Assembly (NCBI GenBank): GCA_034428935.1
Contig: DAOUHB010000092.1
Span: 1-21,881 of the forward strand
Source: JAAYZQ01 sp034428935
GTDB taxonomy: Bacteria > Chloroflexota > Anaerolineae > JAAYZQ01
Length of the DNA stretch: 21,881 bases
Direction of reading: 5' to 3'
Shown: positions 14,422 to 21,654 of the stretch, in pieces
How the letters are laid out: the number at the start of each line of letters is the position of its first letter
Numbering within the stretch: the first letter of the stretch is position 1
The notes under the pieces: model-generated
Told to the model about the DNA's origin: nothing
Database searches by the model: none
The model's input: only the letters and a program-made list of their open reading frames with translations
Translations under genes and position numbers: made by a program

Positions 14422-15793
14422 GGACGTCGCGGAGGCAATAGCCAAACCCCCGATGGGTGACGACGTAGACAGGGGCACCGGGGTCCGGTTCGATGGCCTG
14501 GCGCAGCCTCAGTATGGCAGACTCGAGCAGGTGATCCGACTTGTCGTCGTATTCCTTCTCGACGGGGTTGATGGAGGGCTCTACCGCGGGCAGGTAAGCT
14601 TCGTAGTACAACTCCTCGCGGCTGCATCGTTTGCCCTTCTTGGCGTACAGATATTCAAAGAGCGCCAGGGGCACGTCCGTCAGATCGTCGACCTTCCGCC
14701 AGCCCACCGTCACCGCGCCCTCACTGGGGTTGAACCGCAACGCGGGCGGCGGATCCCGGCGGGCCGATCGCCATTCCTTCGTGGCCACCCGCTGCCTCCG
14801 GCGCAGGTATCGAAGCGCCAGGGGCCGGATGCTCTGCAGCCAGCCCCGGGGAGATCGACCACCGGTCCGCGCCAGCCAGTCGGCGAGCTGAGGGTCTTCG
14901 CAAACCTGATCCAATCCCTGGATGTCCTCACCTGTGGCCAGCCGTAACCGGGCCAGGACAATCTGGCACAGCTCCTCAGGCTCCCAGCGGAGGGGGGCCA
15001 GCTCGATACGTCGGCGATCGATGGCCGCCGCATCGCCTACGGACTCGAACAAGCGCTCGGGCACGATGACCTTCCAGACGAACCCTGAGCTTTCGAACAG
15101 GGTCAGCGCCGACAGGAAGGCAGTCATCTCGCGACTCAGGTACGTCGAATCACCCAGGTCGTCGGGTCCGACGAGAACATAGATGGTTTGCGGACCGGCA
15201 AAGCGCAGGGCCTTGATGACCTCGGCGACCACTTCCCTGGGCTCGGCGCGGTCCAGCCACTCGTCAGGCCTGGCGTCGGGAATCAGCCGGCGCAGCAGGG
15301 TAGCGCCGGCCGAGGTCGCGCCCCGGAGGTGAGCCTGCACGTGCCGCTCCGCTTCGTCCCCCAGGTAGCGACCGACAAACCACCGGAGGGTTGCCTGGGC
15401 GTCGTCAGGTGCCGCCACGAACTTTTCCGGCCAATGGGCCAGATAGGCGAGGAGTGCGTCGGCACAGCCTGCCAATGCATGGGCCAATTGCGCGAGCGCT
15501 GCGTCCTTGCCCGTGAGCTCTGGAGCCAGGGGCCGGGGCCGCCAGCAGATGGTGAGGCGGTCGGGTTCGGTCCCGCCATCTGGCGGAGCTTCGAGCTCCC
15601 GACGGAGCGCCCGATACAGAGATGTCTTGCCCGATCCTTCGGGTCCCACCACCAGGTACGAACGGCCGCCGGCAATCCACTCGAAGTCGTAGGGCAACAC
15701 CAGGCACTGATCCAGCCACTCTTCCTTCTCGGCATAGAGGCTGTCAAAGGCGGCGAGCCCGATTCCCCTGTCTCGTCCGGCGTTCCCGCTCAT
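14417..15793 (-). CDS. P-loop ATPase fused to an OmpR-type winged-helix DNA-binding domain
   Basis: A 458-residue protein from the ATG at 15793. I prefer this to an in-frame start at 15943, because that start lies upstream of the promoter found at 15872-15900. The P-loop is VVGPEGSGKT (48-57). The expected Walker B strand reads TIYVLVGPDDLGD (203-215), with the acidic pair displaced by Gly-Pro, so hydrolysis may be slow or absent. The last 105 residues form a Trans_reg_C winged helix: a LTDVPLALFEYLYAKKG helix, then CSREELYYEAY, a recognition-type helix LLESAILRLRQAIE and the VYVVTHRGFGYCL hairpin. No receiver domain is present. An NTP-gated transcription regulator is the natural reading, and the phased repeats just beyond its stop codon are a candidate target. 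Its stop overlaps the last repeat. Confidence 0.85.
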   Translation of the reverse strand: MSGNAGRDRGIGLAAFDSLYAEKEEWLDQCLVLPYDFEWIAGGRSYLVVGPEGSGKTSLYRALRRELEAPPDGGTEPDRLTICWRPRPLAPELTGKDAALAQLAHALAGCADALLAYLAHWPEKFVAAPDDAQATLRWFVGRYLGDEAERHVQAHLRGATSAGATLLRRLIPDARPDEWLDRAEPREVVAEVIKALRFAGPQTIYVLVGPDDLGDSTYLSREMTAFLSALTLFESSGFVWKVIVPERLFESVGDAAAIDRRRIELAPLRWEPEELCQIVLARLRLATGEDIQGLDQVCEDPQLADWLARTGGRSPRGWLQSIRPLALRYLRRRQRVATKEWRSARRDPPPALRFNPSEGAVTVGWRKVDDLTDVPLALFEYLYAKKGKRCSREELYYEAYLPAVEPSINPVEKEYDDKSDHLLESAILRLRQAIEPDPGAPVYVVTHRGFGYCLRDVR

Positions 15794-15871
15794 CCCTCGC
15801 CCGTCCCTATTTCCAGGTCGCAGTCTGCAGCTGGCCCGGTTCTCTTCGAGGTTCGACCTTTGCAGGACTGT

Positions 15872-15900
15872 AGTATACTCGATCTGGCAGCGAAACGCAA
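15872..15900 (-). promoter_or_regulatory. Promoter of the ATPase-winged-helix gene
   Basis: On the minus strand TTGCGT (15895-15900) and TATACT (15872-15877) are separated by exactly 17 nt. Transcription would start near 15865, giving a leader of about 70 nt to the ATG at 15793. I see no terminator between this and the STAND nuclease gene ending at 15977, so read-through is possible. Confidence 0.6.
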
Positions 15901-15976
15901 CTTGAGGCGTGAGCGTCTTGGCCGGCCGCGGCGCGGAGCCCACCGCCCATCACTTCGGGTCGCCCCGCTGCCCACC

Positions 15977-18900
15977 CTACGTCCCATCGCCCGTCCGCCT
16001 GCCCGGAGAATCACCGGGCCGGAAGACCTCGAAGCAGTGCACCGTTCCCAACTCATCCCCGGCCACCACCAGCCCGCCTGGAACGGCCGCCACCGCCCAG
16101 ACCGGAGCCTCGATGCTGACCGCCACCTGCTGCTCGTGGCGGCTCATCCGGCTTGCTCCCCTCTGCCCCGGCACCCACAGGCGCAGCGTGCCATCGGCCC
16201 CGCCGGAGAACAGCTCGCCGGTTTGATGGCCTGCACACAGGGCATACACGGCTCCGGCGTGACCCGTCAGCATTCCGGCAGCTTGTACGCGCTCCGGCAG
16301 GCCGGCAATGTTCCACAAGCGGATGACGCCCCCCTCGTCCCCCGAGGCGGCCCACTGGCCGTCAACGCTGACCGCCACGGCGCGGACGCGCCTGTCGTGC
16401 TGCCCGATGGTGATCGCCTGGCCTTCGCCGTCGGCCACAAGCTCCCAGGCGAGGACCCCTCCGTCGTCTGCCCCGGCGATGGCAAACCTGCCGCCGGGAA
16501 CGAGGGCCAGGCCAGTGATTCCAGGCCGGATACGGTCCACGACACGCCCTGCCAGGCCGGCCTTTCCCTGCCCAGGCAGGCACCACACGCGGAGCAGGCC
16601 GTCGTTTCCCGCGGAAACAATGCGGCGGTCCTCTTCCACCGCGAGCGCAGTGATCGCATTCCCGTGGGCCTTGCCACGAGCGACACGAACCGGGTGGTTC
16701 CTGGCGGAGAGGTCCCACAGCTCGAGGGTCCCGCCTTCGGTCCCGACGGCCAGGCAGCGGCCATCGGGCGTTGCAGCAAGCGCCGACACAGGTCCGGACA
16801 CAGTCAGCGCTTCGCCCTCGTTGCCCATGCCTTCGGGCAGGTGCCACAGCTTGACCAGCCCGTCCCCGCCCCCCGAAGCCGCTCCCTCTCCGGCGGTCCC
16901 CAGGGCGGTCAAGGCCGACACCCAGCCGCTGTGGCCGACCATATCCGGCGGGCTCACCTCCGACGACATGAGGTTCCAGACCCGCAGCATCCCATCGTTA
17001 TGCCCGGAGACAGCCCGCAGCCCATCGGCAGCGACGGCAATGCTCAAAATGCCGCCGCCCTGCTCGGCCAGGAGACTGTCCGTGGTGCCCCCCGCGGCGT
17101 CCAGGTCCCACACCCGCAGGCTGCCATCCCTGCTCCCCGAGATTGCTCGCCGGCCGTCGGGGGTCACCGCCAGGGCGGTCACCGGCCCGCGGTGCTTCTG
17201 GATACGGGCGACCACTTGCAGACCTGTGGCTACGATCTCCCAGATCTCGATGGTCCCATCCTCGATGCCCACGACCAGCCGGGAGCCATCCTGCAGTCCG
17301 GCCACGGCGAGCACCGGGCTCCGCTCTCGGTTCGCACTCCATTCCTGCCATCGATCCGGCTCGATCTCGATCCAGATCTTGAACGTGCCATCAAAGGCTC
17401 CCGAGGCCACACACCGGCCGTCATCCAGCAGGGCCAGCGCCTGCACCCGCCGCCCATGCTCGCCCAGGGTCCGCGCCTGGCCGCCCTGTTCCGGGCCGCC
17501 GGCCAGGGTCCATAGCTTGACCTGTCCGTTCCCGTCACCCGACACGGCACGCCGCCCATCGTCCGTGATGGCCAGGCTCCAAACCCGCGTGCTCAGCTCG
17601 CCGAACTGCTCGCCAGCCATCAAATCCGTCCCGGACGCTGACCGATCCCAGACCCGCAAGGCACCCGCGCTATCGCCCGCCACCACCCGGCCGCCCTGGC
17701 GGGCGGCCACCATAGCGGTCACCGGCCGGCCGATATCCCCCAGGCTCGGGCCCGGCATCCCGGTTCCCAGGTTCCAGAGCTTGAGCTTCCCATCGTCGGC
17801 CCCCGAGACCGCCTGCCACTGGCCGGGCAGAACCGCCACGGCCTGGACCGGCCCCAGGTGGGCGGCAACGGTGCGCTCCAGGGCGGGCAGCATGCGCCCG
17901 GCCGCCCAGCGCAGCGCCAGCCACGGCTCGCCCATGCCGTTCAGCCGGGCGGCAGCCCGCGCTGCCAGGTCATGTAGGCGCAGGCACGTCGCCCGATAGT
18001 GCAACTGCTGGGCCAACGCCGCCGGCTGTTCTTCCGGGCGCCAGGACTGCAAGGTGTTGCACTCCCTGGACATGACGCGCAGCAGCGATTGCAGGCGCCG
18101 GTCAAGCTCCGCGTCCTCGTGGCCCGGGACCGACAGCAGCGACAGCCCAACCAACAGGTCTTCCTGCAGCCTTTCGATCCCACGGCGGGCACACTGCTCT
18201 TCCAATCGGGCCAGGTCCTCAAAGGCATCGGCCAGGTTTGCGACACAGCGCCGGCAGAAGTCCGGGCGTTCGTCAGGCAGGGTGAGATGCGCGGCAAATT
18301 CGTGGACGAGGGGGTGCATCCAGACGCAATCACCCTCATACTCCCTGGCCAATGAGGCATCGTAAAGGCACTGCAAGGCGCTAGCAAGGGGCGAGGGATG
18401 ACCCTGTGGCCGCAGGTTGGAGACGCCGGTCAGCAGACCAAGCCGGTCAGCAAGTATCGGGTCCATGCCTGGGACCTGGCCGGCCGCGCGCAACAGGTGT
18501 TTGGCCGTCTCATCATCCAATATCTTGTACTGGGCGTCGAAGGCGGTCTTCAGTCCTGCATGAATCACCGGCTGGTCGATGGGCGGGAGAGCCTCACCCT
18601 CTTCCATGACCGTTGGCAGGCGGCCCTCATCTCGGAGACGCTCTGCAAAGTCGGCCAGGGTCACTTCTCCTGCAGCGCGCAGAAAAGACCCGCTGATCTC
18701 GAGGGCAAGGGGCATCCCACCCAGCAGCTGGCAAATGGTTTTCGCCGCTACATGGTCGCGATGATCCTTGCCAAGACCTTCTGGCCGCTCGGCGCGATGC
18801 AGCAGCAACTGCAGTGCCGATTCCTCCTCCAGTGGAGCTACTTCCAAAGCTCGAAACGGACCAAGATCACGTTGCCAGGTGGTGAACAGCATACGACAGG

Positions 18901-19861
18901 GTAGCCCGGCAAAGACGCCATAACCGTCCATTGGCGTCTTCAGCACAGTAGGGTTGGTGAGATTGTCGAGGATCACCAGGGCGTCGGGGTGCTGCCGCAG
19001 ATAATCCCAGGTCAGGCGGACAAGCGCACTGCGTGGTTCGTCGTGGCTCTCGTGCAGCAGAGCGCGTCCTACCGCTGCCAGTCCATCCTCAAGGGGTCTG
19101 GCACCGTCCAGCCACAGTACGCCTCCCTCGTACACGTCCACGTACCGATAGGCGTACTCCACGGCGATCTGCGTCTTGCCAATGCCCGCCAGGCCGGTCA
19201 GGCCAACAGGCGACACCAGAGCCCTCGACCGCACCCGAAAAGCGGGTCCAAGGGTCGCGTCGGCGTCGGCCGAGGACTCCGCAGCATCGGGGTTGAGGGC
19301 AGCGTGAAGGTTTGCCAGCATCTCCTCTCGCCCCGCAAAGCCTGGATTGCGAGGGAAGGGCACGTTCCACGGCCGTCCCGGCACAATTTCGGGAGGGCGC
19401 CTGAAAAACTGCCAGACCAGTCTGGGATACCGGCGGACACGCGCATCCAACTCGGTCTCGGCCCAAAAGTCGCATCGCAGTCCCTTGGTAGTTGCGTAGG
19501 CGGCGACACGCCTTCGTGCCTGTGCGCTGACGCTGCAGCTTGTCACGAACACGAGCCAGGACGGACTCCGGCCATGTTCGTCCGTTCCGCTAGCTGCGCA
19601 CTTGTCGACCTCCTCTTCAAGGTCCGAGGCACCGATCCTGTCGTAGCGTTTGCACTGAAAGACCCACAGCTCCAGGTCGGCCTGCTTGGGCAGGTAGCCG
19701 ATGACGTCCCAGCCCTTGTCACTGCCCCCGGCCCCATAGTGCTGCACGTGCAGGTATCCCTCGCGCAGAACGAGGCCCAGACACAGCCGCTCCAAGTCGC
19801 CGGGAGACAAGTCGTGAAAGGGAAGGACGTTTGCCGTGCTGGTGCTGGCCGGTCGATTCAT
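15977..19861 (-). CDS. STAND NTPase: Mrr-like nuclease, NB-ARC and 14 WD40 repeats
   Basis: A 1294-residue protein from the ATG at 19861, chosen for its GGAGCGAGGAAGC ribosome site; an upstream in-frame start at 19957 lacks support. Residues 15-150 match the Mrr/PD-(D/E)xK endonuclease pattern: an LERLCLGLVLREGYL helix, GGSDKGWDVIG (Asp48/Asp52) and WVFQCKRY (Gln69, Lys71). NB-ARC follows: P-loop GLAGIGKT (223-230), Walker B DALVILDN (293-300), GGMPLAL (381-387) and an MHD-like MHPLVHEF (515-522). From about 667 to the end I count 14 WD40 units, enough for two seven-bladed propellers. This is the APAF-1-like layout of STAND defence or cell-death proteins: propellers sense, NB-ARC oligomerises, nuclease cleaves. 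Which DNA it cuts and what it senses are unknown. Own promoter at 20004-20032, divergent from dinB. Confidence 0.92.
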   Translation of the reverse strand: MNRPASTSTANVLPFHDLSPGDLERLCLGLVLREGYLHVQHYGAGGSDKGWDVIGYLPKQADLELWVFQCKRYDRIGASDLEEEVDKCAASGTDEHGRSPSWLVFVTSCSVSAQARRRVAAYATTKGLRCDFWAETELDARVRRYPRLVWQFFRRPPEIVPGRPWNVPFPRNPGFAGREEMLANLHAALNPDAAESSADADATLGPAFRVRSRALVSPVGLTGLAGIGKTQIAVEYAYRYVDVYEGGVLWLDGARPLEDGLAAVGRALLHESHDEPRSALVRLTWDYLRQHPDALVILDNLTNPTVLKTPMDGYGVFAGLPCRMLFTTWQRDLGPFRALEVAPLEEESALQLLLHRAERPEGLGKDHRDHVAAKTICQLLGGMPLALEISGSFLRAAGEVTLADFAERLRDEGRLPTVMEEGEALPPIDQPVIHAGLKTAFDAQYKILDDETAKHLLRAAGQVPGMDPILADRLGLLTGVSNLRPQGHPSPLASALQCLYDASLAREYEGDCVWMHPLVHEFAAHLTLPDERPDFCRRCVANLADAFEDLARLEEQCARRGIERLQEDLLVGLSLLSVPGHEDAELDRRLQSLLRVMSRECNTLQSWRPEEQPAALAQQLHYRATCLRLHDLAARAAARLNGMGEPWLALRWAAGRMLPALERTVAAHLGPVQAVAVLPGQWQAVSGADDGKLKLWNLGTGMPGPSLGDIGRPVTAMVAARQGGRVVAGDSAGALRVWDRSASGTDLMAGEQFGELSTRVWSLAITDDGRRAVSGDGNGQVKLWTLAGGPEQGGQARTLGEHGRRVQALALLDDGRCVASGAFDGTFKIWIEIEPDRWQEWSANRERSPVLAVAGLQDGSRLVVGIEDGTIEIWEIVATGLQVVARIQKHRGPVTALAVTPDGRRAISGSRDGSLRVWDLDAAGGTTDSLLAEQGGGILSIAVAADGLRAVSGHNDGMLRVWNLMSSEVSPPDMVGHSGWVSALTALGTAGEGAASGGGDGLVKLWHLPEGMGNEGEALTVSGPVSALAATPDGRCLAVGTEGGTLELWDLSARNHPVRVARGKAHGNAITALAVEEDRRIVSAGNDGLLRVWCLPGQGKAGLAGRVVDRIRPGITGLALVPGGRFAIAGADDGGVLAWELVADGEGQAITIGQHDRRVRAVAVSVDGQWAASGDEGGVIRLWNIAGLPERVQAAGMLTGHAGAVYALCAGHQTGELFSGGADGTLRLWVPGQRGASRMSRHEQQVAVSIEAPVWAVAAVPGGLVVAGDELGTVHCFEVFRPGDSPGRRTGDGT

Positions 19862-19966
19862 GCTTCCTCGCTCCTCCTGAAGACCAGACCCTGCGTCCTG
19901 TTTGCTCGTTGCCCGAAAGGGCCACGCATGAGCAGAGATAGCCCAACTCGATGACAAGTTCTGAGG

Positions 19967-19992
19967 TCAGGCAAAGACCCCGTTTGCCCTGA
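19967..19992 (-). other. Hairpin at the start of the STAND nuclease leader
   Basis: In the predicted 136-nt leader, GGCAAA (19970-19975) pairs with TTTGCC (19983-19988), extended by TCA/TGA across one bulged base. The 8-bp palindrome GTGATCAC (19995-20002) sits at the predicted transcription start and could be an operator. Both are modest signals. Confidence 0.35.
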
Positions 19993-20003
19993 GAGTGATC
20001 ACC

Positions 20004-20032
20004 ATTATACACGGTTTCCCGGCGCAAGGCAA
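20004..20032 (-). promoter_or_regulatory. Promoter of the STAND nuclease gene
   Basis: On the minus strand TTGCCT (20027-20032) and a perfect TATAAT (20004-20009) are separated by 17 nt. The start is predicted near 19997. The -35 element lies in the left arm of the 20028-20053 palindrome. Confidence 0.75.
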
Positions 20033-20053
20033 GCCCCATATGCCGGGCTTGCC
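20028..20053. promoter_or_regulatory. 26-bp palindromic candidate operator between divergent promoters
   Basis: GGCAAGCCC (20028-20036) and its exact complement GGGCTTGCC (20045-20053) flank an 8-nt spacer. Each arm covers the -35 element of one divergent promoter (minus 20027-20032, plus 20049-20054). One dimeric regulator here could repress both genes together. Confidence 0.5.
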
Positions 20054-20077
20054 ATCCCCGCCCACCCATGGCATAAT
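20049..20077 (+). promoter_or_regulatory. Promoter of dinB, giving a leaderless transcript
   Basis: TTGCCA (20049-20054) and CATAAT (20072-20077) are separated by 17 nt. The expected start, about 7 nt after the -10, falls on the ATG at 20084. No Shine-Dalgarno sequence precedes that ATG (upstream bases are GCCCCC), which agrees with a leaderless mRNA. Confidence 0.7.
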
Positions 20078-20083
20078 GCCCCC

Positions 20084-21148
20084 ATGAGCGAGATGCGGCG
20101 CATCGTCATGCACATGGACCTGGACGCCTTCTTTGCCGCCGTGGAGGCGCTGGAAGACCCGGCGCTGGCGGGCAAGCCCCTCATCGTCGGCGGGCGGCCG
20201 GAGGAGCGGGGGGTGGTAGCGTCGGCCTCGTACGAGGCGCGGGCGCGGGGCGTGCACTCGGCCATGCCCACCTACCGCGCCCTGGCCCTCTGCCCCGACG
20301 CGGTAATCCGCCCGACGCGCCACGGGACCTACGGCGGCTATTCCCGGCGGGTGATGGCCATCCTGCGCGAGGCCTCGCCCCTGGTGGAGCAGATGAGCAT
20401 CGACGAGGCCTGCCTGGAGCTGACGGACCAGGTCGAGGACTGGGAGGCGGGCGTGGAGGTGGCGCGGCAGATCCAGCGCCGGGTGCGCGAGGAGGTGGGC
20501 CTGTCGGCGTCGCTGGGGGTGGCGACGAACAAGCTGGTGGCCAAGGTGGCCTCGGACCACGACAAGCCGGGCGGGCTGACGGTGGTGCGCCCGGGGGAAG
20601 AGGCGTCCTTCCTGGCGCCGCTGCCCGTGCGCGTGCTGTGGGGTGTGGGCCCGGTGACGGCCCGGAAGCTGGCCGCGCTGGGGGTCGAGACGGTGGGCGA
20701 CCTGCTGCGCCTGGACCCCGGCGAGCTGCCGGCCCGCTTTGGCTCCCAGGGCGTCCAACTGGCGCGCCAGGCCCAGGGGCTCGACGACCGGCCGGTGGTG
20801 ATCGAGCACGAGATCAAGTCGGTGAGCCAGGAGACAACCTTTGCCCGGGACATCTCCCAGCCCGAGGCCCTGAAGGCGGCGCTCCTGGAGCTGAGCCAGG
20901 GTGTGGCCGAGCGACTGCACCGCAGGGAGCTGGCGGCGGGGACGGTGGCCATCAAGCTGCGCTACGCCGACTTTACCACGGTGACGCGGCAGATGGCCCT
21001 GGCGGTGCCCACGGACGACGCGGAGACGATCTATCGCGCGGCCCTGGTGCTGCTGCGCCGCACCTGGCGCCGGGGGCAGCCGGTGCGCCTCCTGGGCGTG
21101 GCCGGCCAGCGGCTGTCGGCGCCGGCCGGGCAACTGTCGCTGTTCTGA
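20084..21148 (+). CDS. dinB: DNA polymerase IV (Y-family translesion polymerase)
   Basis: A 354-residue protein, normal length for DinB. The palm begins HMDLDAFFAAVE (metal ligand Asp12, Phe16/17 near the steric gate). SASYEARARGVHSAMP follows, then the catalytic QMSIDEACLEL with Asp107/Glu108. ATNKLVAKVASDHDKPGG and the VLWGVGPVTARKL helix-hairpin-helix thumb come next, then the little-finger domain (IKSVSQETTFARDI). The protein ends in QLSLF, a textbook beta-clamp binding motif. It extends mismatched or lesion-containing primers and is commonly damage-inducible. The start is chosen from the promoter geometry, which predicts a leaderless message. It is divergent from the STAND nuclease gene, with which it shares a palindromic operator candidate. 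The next gene has its own promoter at 21172. Confidence 0.97.
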   Translation: MSEMRRIVMHMDLDAFFAAVEALEDPALAGKPLIVGGRPEERGVVASASYEARARGVHSAMPTYRALALCPDAVIRPTRHGTYGGYSRRVMAILREASPLVEQMSIDEACLELTDQVEDWEAGVEVARQIQRRVREEVGLSASLGVATNKLVAKVASDHDKPGGLTVVRPGEEASFLAPLPVRVLWGVGPVTARKLAALGVETVGDLLRLDPGELPARFGSQGVQLARQAQGLDDRPVVIEHEIKSVSQETTFARDISQPEALKAALLELSQGVAERLHRRELAAGTVAIKLRYADFTTVTRQMALAVPTDDAETIYRAALVLLRRTWRRGQPVRLLGVAGQRLSAPAGQLSLF

Positions 21149-21171
21149 CGGCGCATGGAGAAGGCCAAACC

Positions 21172-21200
21172 TTGCCTTTTCGGACCAACTAGGGTAGAAT
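21172..21200 (+). promoter_or_regulatory. Promoter of the CQLG-repeat gene and moaA
   Basis: TTGCCT (21172-21177) and TAGAAT (21195-21200) are separated by 17 nt. The start is expected near 21207, about 32 nt before the ATG at 21239. Confidence 0.7.
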
Positions 21201-21238
21201 AGTCGCACGCGAAACCAAAAGAGGACGACGGAGACGAC

Positions 21239-21640
21239 ATGCAGGGTGATTTGCAGCAAGCGTTGGCCGAGCGGTTAGAAGACGGCAAGCTGGCATGCGC
21301 GGAAGCCCATGCCCTCGCCGCCGAGTACGGGCTGGAGCCGCTGGCCGTGGGCCAGGCAGCGGATGCGGCCGGGGTCCGCATGTTTCGCTGCCAGTTGGGG
21401 CTCTTTGGCTATGGGCCCAAGAGCGAGGGCAAGCACAAGATCGTGCAGCCCATGGAGACCGTGCCCCAGGAGCTGGCGGACCGCCTGCGAGCCGCCGCCG
21501 GTGCCGATGGGATCTCTTGCCTGGAGATCTGGCGCATCGCCGCCGAGCTCGGCACGACGCGCCTGGAAGCCTCGGGCGCCGTGGAGGCGCTGGGCCTGCG
21601 GGTTTCAACCTGCCAACTGGGCTGCTTTCCCCGCCCCTAG
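21239..21640 (+). CDS. Hypothetical protein with two tandem helical CQLG repeats
   Basis: A 133-residue protein built from two related units. Unit 1 (about 6-57) has a LAERLEDGKL helix, a HALAAEYGLEPLAVGQAADA helix pair and ends RCQLGLFGY. Unit 2 (about 76-133) has LADRLRAA, IWRIAAELGTTRLEASGAVE and ends TCQLGCFPR. Each unit resembles a small winged-helix/helix-turn-helix ending in a Cys-Gln-Leu-Gly-x-Phe strand; the paired cysteines (with an extra one in unit 2) could bind a metal or Fe-S cluster. No named family recognised. ATG start with GGAG at modest spacing. It lies 14 nt upstream of moaA, so a role linked to molybdenum-cofactor synthesis, perhaps as a metal-responsive regulator, is a reasonable inference. 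Confidence 0.8.
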   Translation: MQGDLQQALAERLEDGKLACAEAHALAAEYGLEPLAVGQAADAAGVRMFRCQLGLFGYGPKSEGKHKIVQPMETVPQELADRLRAAAGADGISCLEIWRIAAELGTTRLEASGAVEALGLRVSTCQLGCFPRP

Positions 21641-21654
21641 AAAAGGACGATCCC

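Noticed and set aside
15188..17999. Long plus-strand open frames (775 and 563 codons) opposite the WD40 and ATPase genes
   Set aside because: Translations are Arg/Pro/Ser/His-rich and mirror the repeat structure of the WD40 gene; no start signals. The minus-strand proteins have complete NB-ARC and WD40 motifs.
6453..19861. The island as a prophage or transposon
   Set aside because: No integrase, transposase, phage structural gene, tRNA or flanking direct repeat is visible inside the window.
19967..21259. 430-codon minus-strand frame opposite dinB
   Set aside because: His/Arg/Gln-rich shadow of dinB, which is unambiguous on the plus strand and ends with a clamp-binding motif.
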